Part shown: positions 60,213 through 64,000 of the stretch, one piece after another
Layout: every line of letters begins with the position of its first letter
How positions within the stretch are numbered: the stretch's first letter is position 1
Assembly (NCBI RefSeq): GCF_001815905.1
Contig: NZ_KV823268.1
Coordinates: forward strand, 1 to 64,000
From: Brevibacterium sp. HMSC07C04
Lineage (GTDB): Bacteria > Actinomycetota > Actinomycetes > Actinomycetales > Brevibacteriaceae
Direction of reading: 5' to 3'
DNA length: 64,000 nucleotides
Notes under the pieces: model-generated
What the model was told of the DNA's origin: nothing
Seen by the model: only the letters and a program-made list of their open reading frames with translations
Database searches by the model: none
Program-made: the position numbers and the translations under genes

Positions 60213-60249
60213 GAGGCCGCCGCTGACACCTGATGGACGCGGCGGCCTC
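60213..60249 (+). terminator. Attenuator hairpin 1 between receptor and permease
   Basis: GAGGCCGCCGC (60213-60223) pairs with GCGGCGGCCTC (60239-60249). Confidence 0.6.
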
Positions 60250-60269
60250 GCCTGATTCTCAGACCTGGG

Positions 60270-60308
60270 TTCGTCGGCCGCCCGCGTGTGCAAGCGGCGG
60301 CCGACGAA
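60270..60308 (+). terminator. Attenuator hairpin 2 between receptor and permease
   Basis: TTCGTCGGCCGCC (60270-60282) pairs with GGCGGCCGACGAA (60296-60308), followed by TTTCGG. Together with hairpin 1 it could lower read-through or protect the receptor mRNA 3' end. Confidence 0.6.
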
Positions 60309-60346
60309 TTTCGGTCGGCACATCCCCTCTACGTACGGAAGCTCTT

Positions 60347-61447
60347 ATGACAGCCAGTGTCGAAATTCCGGATCTCGCATCCGGTCCGGCCGGACCGGAG
60401 AAGAAGAAAACGGCGAAGAGTCGCGGCTCCGGTTTGGGCCGCTATCTGCTGATCCGGTTCCTCCTCATCATTCCGACGGTGTGGATTCTCACCACGCTCG
60501 TCTTCTTCCTCATGCGGATCACCGGTGACCCCATCACCGCCAGCCTCGGCGGTCGGCTGACAAAAGAGCAGCTGGCCCAGCGCGTTTCCGAAGCCGGCTA
60601 CGACCGCCCGCTGCTCATCCAGTACTTCGAGTACATGGGCAATCTGCTGCGCGGTGACTTCGGCACCACGGTGTCGGACAACCGCCCCGTCACGCAGGTT
60701 CTCGCGCAGTACGGCACCGCCACCCTGGAGCTTGTGCTGTTTTCGCTGGTTGTCGCATTTCTCGTGGGCATTCCGCTGGGCATGATCGCCGCGAAATACC
60801 GTGACCGCACGCCCGACGCGGTGCTTCGGATCTTCGGCATCCTGGCCTACGCCACCCCGGTGTTCTTCATCGGTCTGCTGCTGAAGCTGGTCTTCGGTGT
60901 CCTGTGGCCGGTGCTGCCAGTGTCCGGTCGCGCATCCGGCAGCACGGAGGTGCTGCTGGACGGGGTTGTCGCCCCCACCCGCCTGTACCTGATCGACGCG
61001 CTGCGGATCGGCGACTTCGCTGCTGTCAGCGATGTTCTGTCCCACGCCGTTCTTCCGGCGATCGCGCTGGGCCTGATCACCGGCGGCACATTCCTGCGCC
61101 TGGTGCGCACCAACCTGATCGGCACTCTGGGTGCGCAGTACATTGAGTCGGGCCGCTCCCGAGGTGTCAGCGAGTTCCGCCTGACCACTCGCCACGCTTT
61201 CCGCCCGGCTCTCATTCCGATCATCACCGTCATGGGCATGCAGATCGCCCTCATGCTGGCCGGCGCTGTGCTGACCGAAACGACCTTCGAATGGAAGGGC
61301 CTGGGCTTCCAGCTGTTCCAGTACCTGCAGGCGCGTGACTTCGTTGCCGTGCAGGGCATCGTGGTCATGCTGGCGGTCATCGTCGCGGTCACCAACTTCA
61401 TTGTCGACATCATCGTCGCCTTCATCGACCCCCGAGTGAGGTACTGA
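60347..61447 (+). CDS. Opp/Dpp-type ABC permease, DppB-like
   Basis: 366 residues: a cytosolic tail of about 32 residues and six helices. The family start RYLLIRFLLIIPTVWILTTLVFFLM is followed by GDPITASLGGRLTKEQL. The EAA loop is YIESGRSRGVSEFRLTTRHAFRPA. The frame opens further upstream, but the ATG at 60347 has GGAAG and a normal N-terminus. Stop overlaps the next permease in TGATG. Confidence 0.92.
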   Translation: MTASVEIPDLASGPAGPEKKKTAKSRGSGLGRYLLIRFLLIIPTVWILTTLVFFLMRITGDPITASLGGRLTKEQLAQRVSEAGYDRPLLIQYFEYMGNLLRGDFGTTVSDNRPVTQVLAQYGTATLELVLFSLVVAFLVGIPLGMIAAKYRDRTPDAVLRIFGILAYATPVFFIGLLLKLVFGVLWPVLPVSGRASGSTEVLLDGVVAPTRLYLIDALRIGDFAAVSDVLSHAVLPAIALGLITGGTFLRLVRTNLIGTLGAQYIESGRSRGVSEFRLTTRHAFRPALIPIITVMGMQIALMLAGAVLTETTFEWKGLGFQLFQYLQARDFVAVQGIVVMLAVIVAVTNFIVDIIVAFIDPRVRY

Positions 61448-62475
61448 TGAGCACCCTCAACACTCCCGAAACCCCACCGGCAGCATCCACGGCCGCTGAT
61501 AAGGACTCCTCCGGCAGCTACGCGCAGAAGCCCTGGTGGAAGAAGCTGCCCGTCATCAGCCACGTCCTCCAGTCCTCTGGACTGCAGAGGGGAATGCTGG
61601 TGACAGGTCTCATCATCTGCGGCGTCGTGCTCATCTGCGCTGTTTTCGCTCCGCTCATCGCCCCGTACGGCTATGCCGACCTCGGTGATGAAAACGGGCG
61701 CTTCGTCCCGCAGCAGGCACCTTCGGCGGAGCACATCTGGGGAACGACCGTCACCGGCTTCGATGTCTTCTCACGTGTCATCTGGGGTGCTCGCACGGCG
61801 GTGTTCGTCATCGTCGTAGCAGTTCTCGCCTCCGTGTTCCTCGGCGTGATCCTCGGTCTGCTGTCCGGCTACATCGGCGGATGGCTCGACCGTGTGCTCG
61901 TGGTCGTGGCCGATGCGATCTACGCGTTCCCGTCGCTGCTGCTGGCAATCGTCATGACAATCGTCATCTCCGGCGGACAGTCGACCGTCATCGGCGGTGT
62001 TCTCGCGGCCGGAATTTCGATCACGGTTGTGTTCGTCCCGCAGTACTTCCGCGTGGTCCGCTCTGAAACAGTGCGGCTGAAGGCCGAACCCTTCGTCGAG
62101 TCAGCGCAGGTTCTGGGTGATTCCAACCTGCGGATCATCGCCCGCCACATCTACTCGAATGCCACCCGCAATATTCCGCTGATCTTCACCCTCAACAGCT
62201 CCGAGGCGATCCTCACACTCGCCGCGCTGGGCTTCCTGGGCTTCGGCATCGAGCCGACCTCTGCCGCCGAATGGGGCTACGACCTCAACAAGTCGCTCTC
62301 AGATGTCACATCGGGCATCTGGTGGACTGCCCTGTTCCCCGGCCTTGCGATCGTGTTCACGGTCATCGGCATCACGCTGGTCGGCGAATCCATGAACGAC
62401 CTCAACGACCCGCGCCTGCGTCTGCGCAAGAAATCCCGCCGCGGCCGGAAATCAAAGGAGAGCAAGAATGTCTGA
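61447..62475 (+). CDS. Opp/Dpp-type ABC permease, DppC-like
   Basis: 342 residues with a hydrophilic N-tail (about 1-50), six helices and the EAA loop ESAQVLGDSNLRIIARHIYSNA near 218-239. HIWGTTVTGFDVFSRVIWGARTAV is typical of the DppC branch (relatives: LGTDxxGRDVxSR). Basic C-tail. The ATPase gene starts 8 nt before its stop. Confidence 0.92.
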   Translation: MSTLNTPETPPAASTAADKDSSGSYAQKPWWKKLPVISHVLQSSGLQRGMLVTGLIICGVVLICAVFAPLIAPYGYADLGDENGRFVPQQAPSAEHIWGTTVTGFDVFSRVIWGARTAVFVIVVAVLASVFLGVILGLLSGYIGGWLDRVLVVVADAIYAFPSLLLAIVMTIVISGGQSTVIGGVLAAGISITVVFVPQYFRVVRSETVRLKAEPFVESAQVLGDSNLRIIARHIYSNATRNIPLIFTLNSSEAILTLAALGFLGFGIEPTSAAEWGYDLNKSLSDVTSGIWWTALFPGLAIVFTVIGITLVGESMNDLNDPRLRLRKKSRRGRKSKESKNV

Positions 62476-64000
62476 ACATCTGCTGTCGATTGAGGACCTC
62501 AGCGTCACCTTCACCACCGACGCCGGTGATGTCAACGCCGTCAAGGGTGTGAGCCTCACCGTCGACCCCGGCGAAGTGCTTGCCGTCGTCGGCGAATCCG
62601 GCTCCGGCAAAACCGTCACCGCCAAGACCATCCTGCGGCTGCTTCCGGAAACTGCCGTGGCAGAAGGCGCGGTTGTCGTCTCCGGTGAAAACGTCCTGAC
62701 AATGGCTCCCTCCCAGCTGACCGGCATGCGGGGCCGCAAAGCAGCGATGGTGTTCCAGGAACCGTCCACCGCGCTCAACCCCGTTTTCCCCGTCGGCTGG
62801 CAGATCACGGAAGGCCTGCGCGCGCACGACCCCAAGGCGAACAGAAAAGACCTTCGGGCGCGCGCCGTCGAAGCCATGGAGAAGGTCGGCATCCCGCAGG
62901 CTGAGGAGCGCTTCGACTACTACCCACACCAGTTCTCGGGCGGACAGAAGCAGCGCATAGTCATCGCCATGGCCCTGGCCCTCGGCGCGGACTTGGTCAT
63001 TGCCGACGAACCGACAACCGCACTGGATGTCACAGTCCAGTCGGAAATCCTCGACCTCATGCGGTCGCTGAAAGACGAATTCTCCACCGGGATCGTGCTC
63101 ATCACCCACAACATGGGAGTCGTCGCCGACCTCGCAGACCGGGTTGCCGTCATGTACCGCGGTGAGCTCGTCGAAGTTGCCGAGGTCCGCTCACTGTTCG
63201 CAGACCCTCAGCACCCGTACACCAAGTCCCTGCTGGCTGCGGTGCCCAAAATCCGCACGCTTAGGGGTGGCCCGGCCTCCGGGAACGCTCAGGTGCAGAA
63301 AACCCAGGTGGGACAGGCTCAGGCGCAGGAAGATTCCGAGCCTGCAGGCGCCTCGGCAGGGGAGAATACCGCTGATCCCTTTGCCGACGCTGAGACCATC
63401 GTCAAGGCTCGCGGTCTGGAGATCACCTACCGCGGCGGCTTCGGCAAACCGGACTTCAAGGCCATCACGGGCGTGGACTTCGACATCCGCGAAGGCGAGG
63501 TCTACGGCCTGGTGGGCGAATCCGGTTCCGGCAAAACCACCATCGGCCGTGCCATCGCCGGTCTGACCCGTGCCAGCGGAGGTTCCCTGCGGGTTTTCGA
63601 TCAGGAAATGGTCGGCTTCAAGGAAAAGGAATTCAAGCCGCTGAGGCAGAAGATCGGCTTCGTGTTCCAGGACCCCGCCGCATCCTTCAATCCGCACCTG
63701 TCAATCGGGGACTGCATTGCCGAACCCTTCCGGGTACACCGGCAGGGCATGAGCGAACGCGACCGTCGCAGCGAAGTCATCCGCCTGCTCGACGCCGTCC
63801 AGCTTCCGGCCCACTACGCCGACCGCTATCCGCACGAACTGTCCGGCGGACAGCGTCAGCGCTGCTCGCTGGCCCGCGGCTTGGCCCTGCAGCCCGAACT
63901 GGTGGTAGCCGACGAACCCACGTCTGCCCTCGACGTATCAGTCCAGGCCCGTGTGCTTGAGCTGTTCACCCAGCTGCAGGATGAATTCGGCTTCGCCGCA
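62468..64000 (+). CDS. Opp/Dpp-type ABC transporter, fused double ATPase (cut by window end)
   Basis: Open from the ATG at 62468 to the last base, at least 511 codons, with no stop; the C-terminus lies beyond the window. Two ABC domains in one chain: domain 1 has GESGSGKTVTAK near 42-53, FSGGQKQRIV and IADEPTTALDVTVQ; after a Gln/Ala-rich linker domain 2 has GESGSGKTTIGR, LSGGQRQRCS and VADEPTSALDVSVQ. HPYTKSLLAAVP closes domain 1. AAAGGAG precedes the start. Same architecture as 26263-27909, so fused DppD-DppF is the rule in this genome. Energises import by the receptor at 58567. Confidence 0.93.
   Translation, partial: MSEHLLSIEDLSVTFTTDAGDVNAVKGVSLTVDPGEVLAVVGESGSGKTVTAKTILRLLPETAVAEGAVVVSGENVLTMAPSQLTGMRGRKAAMVFQEPSTALNPVFPVGWQITEGLRAHDPKANRKDLRARAVEAMEKVGIPQAEERFDYYPHQFSGGQKQRIVIAMALALGADLVIADEPTTALDVTVQSEILDLMRSLKDEFSTGIVLITHNMGVVADLADRVAVMYRGELVEVAEVRSLFADPQHPYTKSLLAAVPKIRTLRGGPASGNAQVQKTQVGQAQAQEDSEPAGASAGENTADPFADAETIVKARGLEITYRGGFGKPDFKAITGVDFDIREGEVYGLVGESGSGKTTIGRAIAGLTRASGGSLRVFDQEMVGFKEKEFKPLRQKIGFVFQDPAASFNPHLSIGDCIAEPFRVHRQGMSERDRRSEVIRLLDAVQLPAHYADRYPHELSGGQRQRCSLARGLALQPELVVADEPTSALDVSVQARVLELFTQLQDEFGFAA

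Overview
The window is a chromosomal segment of a high-GC Gram-positive bacterium (Actinomycetota). An order Micrococcales member, Brevibacterium-like or Micrococcaceae-like, is my best guess. Evidence: an actinobacterial 5S rRNA, many GTG/TTG starts, many apparently leaderless genes, HspR-type (HAIR) control of clpB, a DUF5926-pheA pair, YtxH/septum-formation proteins and an olefin cluster with an OleB-OleC fusion. The assignment rests on gene content only. I see no prophage, insertion sequence, CRISPR array or tRNA gene. Almost all genes look like ordinary vertically inherited chromosome.

Layout. 1-452: end of an rRNA operon (23S-5S spacer, 5S gene, two terminators). 453-2515: sirtuin and aminotransferase. 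2554-5018: propionyl/acetyl-CoA synthetase with an ArsR regulator. 5053-6600: two tandem secreted or anchored lysozyme-like proteins with a near-identical C-terminal DNA segment. 6718-11521: oleA-oleBC-oleD, long-chain olefin synthesis from fatty acyl-CoA. 11656-19253: dienelactone-hydrolase-like protein, MHS-type transporter, flavin L-lactate dehydrogenase-like enzyme coupled to a TauE/SafE exporter, Nudix, MaoC, an orphan protein, YtxH and YihY. 19288-22531: etfB-etfA and a thiolase. 22781-26246: TRAP transporter. 26263-34013: L-carnitine breakdown genes (BKACE, carnitine dehydrogenase, thioesterase) followed, behind a terminator, by an Opp-type ABC transporter. 34263-39567: acetyltransferase, DUF5926-pheA, metNIQ. 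39632-44612: serine hydrolase, amino-acid permease, epimerase, crotonase. 44670-48932: clpB, septum-formation-like protein, exonuclease III. 48933-49578: a long non-coding gap with a candidate small RNA and a repeat/pseudoknot element. 49579-53231: pyrE, ABC exporter, SpoU methyltransferase. 53274-57263: paired acyl-CoA dehydrogenases and a UMF1-type MFS protein. 57340-64000: class II aldolase and a second Opp-type ABC operon cut by the window end.

How it fits together. The theme is acyl-CoA metabolism: acyl-CoA dehydrogenases pass electrons to EtfAB, thiolase and crotonase complete beta-oxidation, PrpE activates short acids, and OleABCD diverts acyl-CoA into hydrocarbons. Carnitine catabolism should consume acetyl-CoA and yield acetoacetate plus glycine betaine. 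The most interesting less-described items are the candidate structured RNA with three G-rich loops (49107-49209), the adjacent repeat/pseudoknot element (49249-49360), a possible carnitine link for the Opp-type transporter, and a set of eleven genes whose -10 box lies 6-7 nt before the start codon.
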